Positions 12,401-23,985 of a stretch of 64,000 nt of DNA are shown one piece after another. How positions within the stretch are numbered: the first letter of the stretch is position 1; each line of letters starts with the position of its first letter. The DNA lies in assembly GCF_000189635.1 (NCBI RefSeq), contig NW_002476262.1, forward strand, positions 124,001-188,000, read 5' to 3'. This stretch comes from Tetrahymena thermophila SB210 (lineage: Eukaryota; Ciliophora; Oligohymenophorea; Hymenostomatida; Tetrahymenidae). A model generated the notes under the pieces. That model searched no databases. It had not been told where the DNA came from and saw only the letters and a program-made list of their open reading frames with translations. The translations under genes and the position numbers were made by a program.

Positions 12401-12850
12401 TAGACGTTTTGTGAAACAGGCATGTAATTAGAATACATGTTAGATTAAATTACATCATTTGATTTATCAATTATGTGGAGTTATTTCTTTTTAAGATAAG
12501 GCTTATTCTTCCAGTTATTAAAGAATTGTTTAGCTATTGATTCTTTCTTTTAAATTTAATACTTTAAACATTTATTTTATCTAACTCTTCTCATTTTATA
12601 ACTCCAAATACTTAACCTAATAATCTTATAAATAAAATGATTAATTTATTGCGCCAAATAAATCTTAAATTACTTATAAGCAAAGGTCATTGAAAAATTT
12701 TTATGTAGCCTTTTATATGATTTCCATAGACTTTAAATACTTTTCATTAGGTTCTTATTACGTTATGCTAATATTTAATACTTTTTCTATAATTTTTTCT
12801 TATTTCTAATCTATAAAATCTGATATTGTATCTTTGTTTGGTTACTACAT
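9428..12850 (-). CDS. Enhancer of zeste-type H3K27 methyltransferase (CXC + SET)
   Basis: Catalytic subunit of a Polycomb PRC2-like complex, methylating histone H3 Lys27 in the nucleus; in ciliates E(z) enzymes act in heterochromatin and genome rearrangement. Eleven exons: 12850-12674, 12624-12400, 12323-12020, 11964-11931, 11870-11735, 11449-11258, 11207-10384, 10322-10178, 10126-10058, 9995-9783, 9715-9428; 868 residues. Exon 5 has YYCNICYIYDCRIH, matching the Cys-rich block of EZH2. Exon 6 has YCGKFCYKRL, matching CGPQCYQHL. Exons 7-9 hold the pre-SET CXC domain (FCDQYCMCDPKKC, GCNCQDNCSKNTCICF, VECDPD). SET motifs: GGLGIY, YYGEVL, GNKSRFMNHS, ELLFDYD. The Ala before Asn-His in EZH2 is Met here. 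Exons 1-4 are supported mainly by phase and weak EZH2 likeness. Which EZL paralogue this is cannot be told. Confidence 0.9.
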
Positions 12851-13953
12851 TTCTATACTTTATTTGCTTCACTATAAATTAAATTTAGTAAGAATTAAGA
12901 AGATTTAGTAAACAAAATAAATACTAATATTTTTTAATTAATTGTTTGAATTTATATTAAAAATATACTCGTTAAATTATTTTTAAAATATTTTTTTTAT
13001 TTTATTTAATTTTTGAAATCATTTATAAAATCAATTATTTCTCTCTAAATATTTACTTAAAAATGTTTTTAAAAAGATTTAATTTGTGATTTTAATTTTT
13101 ATGTAAAAGCATTTTTTTTGAAGTAAAATTAATTCTATTAAATATAAATAAAATGTAAAAGAAATCGTTTTTATTAATTATTTATTTATTTTGTTACAAT
13201 TATTTTTCAAAATCTAATTGACCATAAAATAATAACTTAAAAAATACAATTATTGGCCCTTTATATTATATTTTTTTTGATTGAAATTATTTATTTGTTT
13301 TTGTATACAACAAAATTACATATTTTTATATTTTTGAGAAAAATATGTGATTTTTAATAGCGTTGATTAGTATTAGTTACATTATTGGCTAATCCTGCAA
13401 TTATTAAATCTTTTTTAGAAATAAATTAATTCAAGTTAAGGCTATGATAATATTCATTATTTTTATTCAATAGGTTATGTAAGTTCTATTTTTGAATATT
13501 TTTCTTATGATTACTGATTGTTTAGGTAAAAGTGAAAAATAGTGTAAGATGTTTGGAATGAAATAGTTAATTATTATTCTAAAATTCTAAAATTTTCTTT
13601 ATAAAAGATTCATAGAATATATTTAGAATTAGATGTCTTTTAAAAATTTATAGATTTATAATGCTAAAGTGTAATACTCATCAATTGAGGGAAATAAATA
13701 GAAAAATGTCTTGAAAAATTATGTTTATAGCATTTTAACTAGAATGATTGATTGACTATTTTTTTACTTTTTTTATAATTTAATTTAGACATAAAGAATC
13801 AAATTTTATTAAAAATTTTAATATATTATAAGGATCTCTGATTGGAAACAATAAAAACCATAAAAACAAAAAAATAATATTGATATTTATAAATAGTTAT
13901 TGCATTAAAAACAACCTTTATAAATTACAAATTAGTTCAAAAAATAAATAGCG
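12851..13953. other. Divergent intergenic region
   Basis: About 1.1 kb between the E(z) gene (-) and an uncharacterised + strand gene; it must contain both promoters. Highly A+T-rich, with poly(dA/dT) runs typical of ciliate promoters. No specific site recognised. Confidence 0.55.
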
Positions 13954-14715
13954 ATGGACTTAGAAATCAATAACAAGTATTAGGGGTAAAGTAACCAGTA
14001 TTGCTCGCAGTAGAATTACTACTATTCAGATGAGAGTAACTTGAACCATGATGATTATGGAATTGAAAAGGAAGAAGATTTATACAAGAATAATAATCAA
14101 TAATAAGTTTACTTAAACAAGTCAATAAATTTAGGAAATTATTAGATTTAAAATAATCATTTCTTTTTACCTAATATATTCTAAAATGAAAATGAAAAAT
14201 GTTAGATTCAGTTATAATAAACAGAGTTAAGAGGATAAAATAGCTCTAATTCAAATTATAATAGCTAGCTAACAAATAATTAAATAACTAATTCGTATAG
14301 AAACGAAGAATAAAGTTTAAGCTGCTTTTCATAAATTAGCACTTCAAACCTCAGCTAAAACAATTATGAAAATATACTTTCGATAAATAATGCAAATATA
14401 GACAATCTATCAAATTAAAACAGTTCACAGCTTTCATAAACTATTTTAAATGAAGCCTAAAAGAATTTTGAGTAACAAAATTCAAATTCAGGTTCATAAT
14501 TAAATAACTCTTCGTAGACTTAAGATAAGTAAATATCTCAAAAATAATTGAAGTAAGTAGATCTAGTGGCTGTACCGCTTCTAAAAAATTTAAGATAAAG
14601 AGAATTGTTTCTGATATATGGAGAGATATTAATTGAGCTTGATAACATTTTTGAAGTAAAAAATTCTTAAATTATCTTTCTAAAATTATATTTAGATTTG
14701 TAAACCGAATTTTGA
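13954..14715 (+). CDS. Uncharacterised Asn/Gln/Ser-rich protein (possible 5' part of the next gene)
   Basis: Frame of 253 residues, dominated by Asn, Gln, Ser and Tyr (starting MDLEINNKYQGQSNQYCSQQ), so mostly disordered. A short ordered segment near the C-terminus reads VDLVAVPLLKNLRQRELFLI followed by YGEILIELDNIFE. The frame closes at a TGA in A+T-rich sequence shortly after this helix. Alternatively a donor at 14652 (gtaaaaaattc) could splice in phase 0 to an acceptor just before the ATG at 14976, joining both frames into one protein. A disordered N-terminus ahead of a folded domain is typical of ciliate regulators, but no DNA-binding motif is visible. Confidence 0.65.
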
Positions 14716-14975
14716 TCAAATAAATTGATCACTTAAAATCTTGAAGTAAATCAATAATTAAAGATAGATCAAATTCATTATTACTATCTAAAAATTAATT
14801 AATTATTTGTTTATTTTAGATTACATTTGATCATAAAATACCAAAATAGATTTTTAATACGTTTAAAATACCTCAAATAATAATTCAAGCTCATTTGCTA
14901 TTTATTTTTATTTTTTTTACAAGCACTTAAATTAATTTATTAAATTTATTTTAATTTAATTTATCATAAAAATAG

Positions 14976-16037
14976 ATGAATATTTTAGAGAGAAATTCTG
15001 GATACAATTTTTTTAAGTAAGTTGAAAGTGTTAAAATAAGACAAGATAATTCTTATGTAGAGATTATTTTTGATACTTTTGCTGAACCTCTGAGAGATTT
15101 TAGGTTTTTAATTGACCGTATTAGGACAATACCTGACTAAAAAGCATATGATTTATCAAAGATTATTGAATAATATTAGAATTTAGTTGAAAAATAATTA
15201 GCTGAAGATGAGGTAAATAAATCAAAATATACATAGGAATTAATACACTAAAGGAATTTATACTGCTAATAAAAAAGTGAAGAATTAATCTCTATGCTAG
15301 ATGAAAATGCTAATGTATTTTATTATCAATGTAAAATTAATACCAAAACCTTTGAGCCAATTAATTTTAAGTAAGGATATAGCAGAAAATTGGCTTGGGT
15401 GTTTGGATGTAGTCCTGAAGTACTCTAAATGCTTTACATGCGCTACGGTTAACTCGATTTTACTAAATGTGCAAGCAAAATAGAAATGACTATGTAGAAA
15501 GTCTTATCCAACTTTAGCGATATGTTTAAAGAGAGATTTATGAGAGAAAACAATTATCAATAAAAAGAAAAAAGTATTAATAATTTAGTTTCATAAAATA
15601 TAATGGAATTCGAAATGTAGACAATAGATGATTTATTCATCCCTCTAACATCTATAATTTCAAGAATAAGCTTGAGTTAAGAGTTCGATGAACTTCATGG
15701 AATTAAAGGATTAATGCCCGAATGTTTACTTATAGCAGATATAAAAATAGATATTCGATATATGCATATGTTAATAAAACACAGATGTGAACAGCTACCT
15801 ACTGTAGATCATTACATTAAATCCTTTGTAAATTCACACAAAATTTGTGAAAATGAAGAATATTATGAATAAAGTAAATAATTCTTAGAAAAATACTATC
15901 CTAAAGATGATGATTAAGGAAAGATGATGATAAAACCTAAATTTAAAAAAAATAATATCAATTCATTTAATAATTAAAATAAAGTAAGCGAAGAAACTTT
16001 AAATCAAATATACTAAATATTAACAAATCGTATGTGA
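14976..16037 (+). CDS. Uncharacterised 353-residue protein, weakly PAS-like
   Basis: Uninterrupted frame with good coding composition. The middle reads INFKQGYSRKLAWVFGCSPE followed by VLQMLYMRYG, which loosely resembles the core of a PAS sensor domain (a 'GYS..LAwvfGcspe.l' pattern); this is only a resemblance. The N-terminal part contains EPLRDFRFLIDRIRTIPDQK and a charged helical region. The C-terminal part has HGIKGLMPECLLIADI and ends in a basic, Asn-rich tail. There is no signal peptide or membrane segment. The sequence just before the ATG (ataaaaatag) looks like a splice acceptor, so the true start may be at 13954 rather than here. Confidence 0.7.
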
Positions 16038-19000
16038 AGAAGCAAGCGAAGGATTTTATTTTCAATATAATGTAAAAAATTACTTATTTATTTGTTTGAA
16101 TTAATGTTATCAAAAATGCTCACTAATATTATTTTATTAATTTCAACAATTAAAAAATAAATAAATCATAAATTCATTATTAAAATATCGAAATATCTAT
16201 ATAAATAAATACTAATTAAACTATTTTTTTATGTTATATATTCATTTTAACTTTAAAATAATGTAAAAATAAAATACCTTTCCATATATAATAGGTAGTA
16301 GAGCTAATAAATAATTAGCTATTCTTCAAATTTTAGAAAAAAATAATTTACTTTAAATTTATATTTTTTTTTTTGAGTTCTATTTCAAATTTTTGATTTA
16401 AAAAAATGAATAGAATTTATATAATAATTTTTTTATATAAAAATATTCCGTTCATATTAAACAATAATTTAGAAAAGTATTTAAATAAATATAAAATAAA
16501 GATTATTTTCTATAGTTTTTTTGATTTAGTTAACAAATAAAAGAATTTTACAATTATTGAGTTTTCTGAGATTAGATTTTACCTATAATTTAACTATAAA
16601 GTTAAATTAAATGTAATACAAAGCAGGAAGTTACTTATTAAAGGAGTAAATCATTTCTTATAAATGGTTATAGAAAACACTTTTTTTAAAGAAACACATG
16701 AACTGAAATTCTTTAATTTTTTTATTACTCTTCTTAAAAACACCACAAAATCAACTATTCCTATTTATTTTTAGAAATTAGTAGTACATTTTTACTCATG
16801 AAAGGCATTTAATTATCATAGAGATAAATCCTATTAAATTCTGAATTGATAAAATTCACAAATCAAATGAAATATTAAAAAAATAGACTCTTTGAGTTTT
16901 TAATTTTTAATCATCAAAATCTCTAAATTTCTAATATTAAATTGAATAAAGGAAATTAAGGTCTAACATTTTAATTCAAGTTTTTCAGTAAAAAGATCTC
17001 AAAATTTTTTAAAATGTTGGCAGTTTAAATCTTTGATGAAATAGATTTTCATATTAAAATAATGAAAATAAAATTTCTGTTTTTTAACTAAATTCGTTTG
17101 CTCACTTTTAAATATTAGTTTGAATAACTTCTTACTAACTAAGAATTTTCCGTATTAAATATTATTTAAAAGTGCATATTTTAAAATAATCGAACTTAGA
17201 AATTAATAGTTTTTCTTACAAAAGAATTAATGATAAAAAGTATATTTTAGTAATTGTAATATTCATTTGATAAAAATATTGTTTTGTTCATATAGAAATC
17301 CTTTATATTAGCTTATTCAATTATTATTATGGTAATAACTTTGCTAATTAAATACATTTAAGAGTAATATTATTTGATAGGTTATACCCAGTTAATTCGT
17401 GATTGTAAATAGCTCTATATCAAATCAAAATAAAAGAAGTAAACCAAAAAGAAATTACACAATCAAAAATGATTAAAAAAACTATAGTTAAGCAATTACT
17501 AGATTAAATATTTGTATGGCTTTTATTTAAACATTAAAATATTACTCATATACCTGATAAAAAAATAGATGAGCTATACTTAAATTAGTATTTTGGTGAA
17601 AATAGGGTCAGTTTATCATTTATTTATGAGAAAAATTATTTTTGTATTAGTTTATTTATTGATGATTTAAGAAATTCTATTTAATATTTCTCAAAACTGC
17701 AATTTTATTTAGCTCTTAAGCAAATAAATAGTTAAAGTAAACTGATAATTAAATTTTTTTGATAGCCAGCTTAATTTAATCGGCTTTTTAATGAAGTAAC
17801 AAGAAAGGAAGGCAATTTCAATTTAAATATTTTATTTTAAATATTTTTTCTTAGGAATTGTAAATTGATGAATTGTTTAATGAGTCAAAAAGTAATCAAT
17901 TTATTATAGATTTTATTTAATTAACACATTTCATTTCAGAAACTGTATTTTAATTATAATGTTTACTTCTAAAAATTATGAATTCTGATTAATATTTTTT
18001 TATTGAATCTTGAATTAATTTAAGTAAGTATTCTTTCGTTGATTTTGTACAATATGAAGAAAGAGTGTAATTTTTCCCTTTACGATTATTTTTCTTAAAT
18101 TATTAAATCTTTTTTTCTTAATAATATTCAGCTAAGAAGTCTTTTGAGTTTTGTAAGCTATATGAACAAATTAATTATTAGACGGTGATTAAATCTTTTA
18201 ATGAACAATTTCTTTCACTTATTCATCACAACCTCAACAGAATTTCTGATTAAAAATTAACATTTTTTACTTACATTCTTACATGTTCAATTTAATACGC
18301 TTTGAAATTTAAAATAAAAAAGGGTATAAAATGTAAATTAAATACTAACAAATTCAAGTTTTTCCTATGTTGGTTATTCGAGTTAAGCAATTTGATAGAA
18401 ATTTTAAAATAAAAAGCTAATTTGCATTTATTAACGTCATTAGTATGAATTGTTTATTTTATTTCTAATGTATTTTGATAAGAATCCTATTAGGAATTTA
18501 TAAAATGAAGTTAAGCTTAATTGAATTATCTTTTATACTTCAAGCAAATAAGAAAAAAGGTTTTTTATGAAAATTTTGAAACAATTTTATTTCAAAAATT
18601 TTTGATATGAAAGAGAGCAGCTTCCTTACCATTTTACTATTTTTTTGCTTATGCTTAAGCAAAAACAGAAAATGGAATAAAATTGAGAAGGGGTCTTTCA
18701 ATGGAGTAAAAATGATCAAAAGTTTATTTTTTTTATTATAATTTCTTTTACATTTATTCAAAATCTTTATTGGTTAATTGAGCATAAAGGCGCAGTTGCA
18801 TACTAATTTTGACGAATATCTATCTATCTATTAATTCTTTTTAAAAAAACTCAAGGAATATTTCACACTTCAGGTTTTTAAACTGTCACAATATTTATAA
18901 CAAATAACTTTGCTTATGTAAAAAAATAAATAGGACCTCTATCATTTATTTATTTTATAAATTCAATGAATATTAATGAAAACTTAATTTATTTAATAAT

Positions 19001-19548
19001 TTTCTTTCTTTCTGCTTTTATTATTTTGCTTATCCTAATTAAATTTGTATTAATGTATTTATAATTACAATCAGTCACTTGCGTTCCCCCTTTTGTAAAT
19101 TGTATTGAGAATTAATTATGTGAATGTATAGATAAATAGATAGTTAGACCACTTAAATTTCTTCTTGCAATATTTTTTTTAATGTTTATTAATTGAGAAG
19201 CAGCAAGCAATATATGATCACCTTTAAAAACAAAATAAAAAATTTGCGTACGCATTTAATTAATAAAAAACTAAAAAATTAGTGCAAAGGTTAAGAAAGG
19301 TTCTATTATATTGAAAAAAGAGAGTCTTACAGTCACTTATAAATTATTAATTAATAAAAAAATTAGTATTATTGAAATCGGATTCGTAGTGCAATATTTG
19401 CATTTTTTATCAACAAAAATATTAAGTGAGCAGAAACAAGGGTTGATTTATTAAACGAAAATAGCATATTTTATAAGTAGTTGTGGGAATATTTCAAAAA
19501 AATAGAATGAGCTAATAAGCTTTAAGAAAAGTATAATCCTTCAATGAC
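16038..19548. other. Long spacer with chance reading frames
   Basis: About 3.5 kb without a supported gene. Because TGA is the only stop and G is rare, open frames of 100-220 codons occur by chance. Those at 16798-17472 and 17469-18448 lack the enrichment of G in the first codon position seen in the real genes, so they were not called. The promoter of the PX gene should lie at the right end. A C5 run sits at 19086-19090. Confidence 0.5.
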
Positions 19549-22500
19549 ATGCCTCCCTCTTCAAGTGATAGGAAATCTACACGCAACTCCAAAAGCGATT
19601 CTGTAAAAAGTCATGAAGATAAAAATAGCTCCTCTAACAGCTCTACAGATTAAGAAGCTGAGAAGAAATTGGAGTTCTATACAAATATATACGCAAGGAA
19701 AACTATCTTAAAAGTTAATATAGATAACACAGAGCTAGTTATTTTGGATAATGAATAATATACAGTAATTGAGACATTCATTTTCTCTAACTTACTCACT
19801 CAAATATTTTTCTCTATTTTATTCATTATTTATCTTGATAATTTTCATATAAATCAATTAGAGATTACTTTTAGCGCAAAAAACAAACAATACATATTTG
19901 ATTTATAAATTTTTCATTAAAAAAACAATGATTTCTTGTGAAATCATATAATTTCCATACCAAAAAAAAAAGTGTTTTTTTGTTTTTCAAAATATCACAA
20001 AGTATTACAAATATTAAGATAATTTATATGTTTTAGTGAAACATTTTACTTGTATTTAATTTATCATATTTATGCTATTATCATTTAATAAAAGGCATAC
20101 TAAATTAAAGTAGAGACTGATATGGGTACTTATCATATAAATAAGAGATATAGTGAATTCAGACTATTCAGAAAAGAGGTAATTAGAATCTTTTAATCAT
20201 TAAAATTAATTTAGTTTCATTATACCTCACTTTTAAGAAGCTAACAAAATTTAATCAAATTGCATTTATGATTATTCTTTGTCCATCATTTAAATAAAAA
20301 TAGATATTTTATAGTCTTTTTGCTTTGAATTTTTCTGTTGAGAAGTCGAATTTAACTATTACAAAGTTATTATCTAATCTAAACTACTCTTCTCAATATA
20401 TTTATTTGTTTAATAATTTATGCTAATTTGAATATAAAAAAATTATGTTTTCATTGAAAGAATAATTTTAAAAATATAAATTGAAATTCTGAAATTCTTT
20501 TTTAACAACTTCAAACATTTTTTTTATTTTTAAAGTTGAAGCAATAGTACTCTGACTTAGTAATAGCAAAATTCCCTAGAAAAAAGATATTCAGTTCATT
20601 TAAATAAAAAACAATTGAAAATCGCACTAAAGCACTTAATGGTAAAAATCCTTCAATATTATTATTATTCTTCCCATTAAAATCACTTTATTCGAATTTA
20701 ATTATATAATGCTTTGAATATTTAAATGATTTTTTATAATGTAAAAAAATAAACTTTATCATAAAATAATAGATTTTCTCGCTGCTATGTTTGAGGCATA
20801 TTAGAAAAAATAGATCTTTATGTTTTTAGATTTTATCGAAATATAAGGTAATAGTTTTTTAATTTGGAGTTTTAAACAATTAAGTTACTAGAACTTGTTT
20901 AACAGTGATTTGGCAATTATAACAAGTATTACAAAGAGTATCAGGAAACTTACATTACGATATCTAATTTAAGATTCGATACTTAAAAATAAGTTTTAAG
21001 AGATTCACCTACAACAACAATAACTTGTTAATGTTTATAATAATAAATTGAATGATTCATTTAATTTTAACAAGATATAAGAAATGAAAAAATAAGAAAT
21101 TCATTTATTATTGTATAAGGGTAATTAGAATTCATAAGAAATATGTGCTAACAACACAAATTGATCAGGCAAGTTACTTATTTATTAGAGAAATATAATT
21201 TAAATATAAACAAAATCAAAGAACAAAAATTTTACATACTAATTATACTATGAATAATAATCCTTATTTTGTTTTAAATGTAAAAGCTATGCAATGATTA
21301 TACGCGTATATTACTTAATTAAAATGCCCCCCTAAAAATTAAGTACTATTAAGCTTTAATTAACTATTTAACGTTGATGCCTGCCTAGTCACTTCTTACA
21401 TTATTACAATAATTGCCCCCCTTTTTTTTAAATTGTAAGATTTCTGATAACATTTTTTACAAATAAAAATCCATTATTGCAGATATCACAAATTTATTAC
21501 TATAAAGACACTGGCAATTTAATAGATTAGAGAGATAAAATTTTAAATTTTTTATTTATTAAAAGAGCAATTCATCAAGAAAGGAATTCATGATTTCTTC
21601 AGAGTATAAGCCAACAGTGCTTTCCAAATCCCACCCTAAATTATCAATAGCATTCCTATTAAACCTACTAATGAATAAGAAAGGATGATGTTAGAGATTA
21701 TACAAAAACTTAATGCTTTCACAGATAGTATAACCTGCAGCTTAGAGTAATAATTAAATTCAATTTATTTTATTTTTTCAAATGCAACATATTTTTTAGA
21801 TTACATTATTGCATAATATGATTCTTATAAGAAAATATTGGTTTTAAATGAACTGAAAATGATATTTACTTTTTAATAAAAGACTTATCAATTTCAAATA
21901 TTTTCTTTATATGAAAATTCATGCTTGCTTGCATATATTGTTCTATTTTTATTTTAATATTTCTTAGAAGAAAATTAATTGCAAATTAAGAAATTTAGAA
22001 ATGCTCTAATGATGTAATCTGATAAATCAGATATTAAATAAAATAAAAAAATCTTATTTAGCTTACTTTCGTTTATCAAATTTTAAACTTTAATTAATAA
22101 ATATTCTTGTTTATTACTTTTAGGAAAATAAGGAACTTCTATTTCAAATAGTAGCCAACTTTAAATAGAAACTTTATTCCTTTAATCCTTATAGGATAAG
22201 ACAATTTAAAAGGAATTATTGAATTATCACTTTAAGTTACTAAAGAAAATCCTGATAGTCACTTAATATGCTGCTAAGGTCTCAAATTAGTATTAGAGTT
22301 AATGGATATACAAAAAAATCCAAGTAATTATCTATTATTTAAATTTATAATATCATTTTTTTAATTATTTTAATATTTATAAATAGATGCTTAGCAATTT
22401 ATTGATGTTTACACAAAAATAACTTTTTAAGACATGAAAAAATTCAATTTTAGTAATTTGTTAATCACTTTTAAACAAAACTTTAACATAAATATCTTTT

Positions 22501-23985
22501 AAAAAAACAGAAGCACATATTGCAAACAAAAATGCTAAAGAATGTAAAATTTCTGCTTTAAAACTAATGAAGATTTTCGTTGATGCCAACTCAAAAACTT
22601 TAACTAAGAGCACTAGATAATTACTTGTAAACTAAAATTCTGGAATTTCTAGATTATATTTAAATTATTACTTTGCTCTCATTCAAAATTTAAAATATTT
22701 TTAAAATAAAAATATTCAAAATCTTTTATTTAAATAACTTGCTGACTGACTTATTTTGCTTTAAAAATAGATGGATGAAAAAACTTTTGAAGAATATGTC
22801 AAATATTTTAAAACTTAAAATGTACCAAGACAACTTATCACTAAAGCTATGGAATTAGCTGAATAAGATTAAAATCCAGAATATGCTTCCAGCAACTATT
22901 AGAGTATCAACTCAATGAGAATATCTACTCAAAAAAATAGCAAAAACTGGAAAGACATACTTTTTTTTAACAGAAACTCTGTTATTGATTAAAATAGTAA
23001 AACATTTACTGAACCCAGCTATTCTTAAAACTGTTAAGATGAAACTTGCGATTTGGAAGATTTAAAAGAAGCTATTGATGAACCAAGTATTTAATGGACA
23101 AAGGTATATAATGCAGAAGATAGCTTCTCACTTCAGTATTGTAAATAACCAGACTAATATATCTTGATCACTTTTTTCCTTCCTTTAAGTCTATCTGGAG
23201 CATAAGCAGCTGTTATAGATAACAGAAAAGATTGGGATACTCTAGTAAGCATTTAATTAACTTTCAAATTCATATATTTCTTTTATAGTTTCTTACTTTT
23301 TGATTTGATTAATAAAATTTCTAATTTAAAAATTCTTTTATTATTTTAACTAGTTTATGGAGAATAAAAAAGTAAATCTTAACAACTATACCAACGAAGA
23401 TACATACAAAGAAAGTTTATTTATCTAAAGATATAATGGTAATAGATTGCTAACCTTTATTTACAAGAGAACAGTCATAGAAGAAAATGATTCAGTATAT
23501 ATTTATAAAGAACCAACATAAAATGTAGAATACAAGCCTCAGCATTATGAAGATTTAGGTAAATCATTCATTTATTTATTTATATATAAAAAGTATAATT
23601 TAAAAATTTTAATTATAAAGGTAAATGGTACTAATTGGTTAAGTTTAGTCCTTACAAGCATGAACACAAACTAAAAAGATTTGATAATACAACAGATTCT
23701 TGTACTACTTTCTCGATTGAGGATGATGAAGATGATTCTAAGTCATTTGAGACTCTTTCATAGAATGAATCACCAATTACTAAAGTAGATATAATCATAA
23801 AATGCTGTGATAAAAATTCAATAGTATATACTACTCCTTTCCTCGTCAAAGATAATAAACAAGTGGTCGATAATATACTTAACTTAATAGAAAGCACAAA
23901 TAAATAAAACTCAGGAAAAAGCACATTCGATCAGTCATTGAATGAATCAATAACTCCTACTACACCAAAGAGAAGTGATTCATGA
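19549..23985 (+). CDS. PX-domain protein with an ARM-like middle and possibly START-like C-terminal part
   Basis: Eleven exons: 19549-19764, 20095-20178, 20536-20641, 20773-20847, 20974-21120, 21566-21746, 22124-22323, 22511-22626, 22771-23244, 23354-23558, 23621-23985; 722 residues. PX domains bind phosphoinositides on endosomal membranes. Here the domain spans about residues 52-160: KRYSEFRLFRKE (lipid-binding Arg), FPRKKIF, ENRTKALN and FMFLDFIEIQ. Exons 6-8 look like ARM-type helical repeats (CCQGLKLVLELMDIQKNP, ISALKLMKIFVDANSK). Exons 9-11 contain AAVIDNRKDWDTLF followed by beta-rich sequence, loosely like a START domain (inference). The tail is acidic and Ser-rich. Exon 5's left boundary is the least certain: 20937 also fits in phase. 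An antisense frame through exon 6 looks protein-like but is a shadow. Confidence 0.8.

Noticed and set aside
16798-17472. Open frame of 224 codons on the + strand
   Set aside because: With TGA the only stop and G rare, such frames occur by chance. Only about 10% of its codons begin with G, the spacer background, versus roughly a quarter in the recognised genes. No motif found.
17469-18448. Four-exon model (17469-17736, 17770-17795, 17855-17944, 18029-18448) giving 267 residues in phase
   Set aside because: One intron would be only 33 bases, first-position G content is near background, and there is no recognisable domain. Splice phase alone is weak evidence in DNA this A+T-rich.
18540-18761. 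Minus-strand frame of 73 codons, Lys/Phe/Leu-rich
   Set aside because: Composition is that of A+T-rich spacer; no homology pattern, no partner exons.
21566-21766. Minus-strand protein-like frame considered as a transposon or pseudogene fragment
   Set aside because: It is the antisense of exon 6 of the PX gene, whose sense reading joins exons 5 and 7 in phase.
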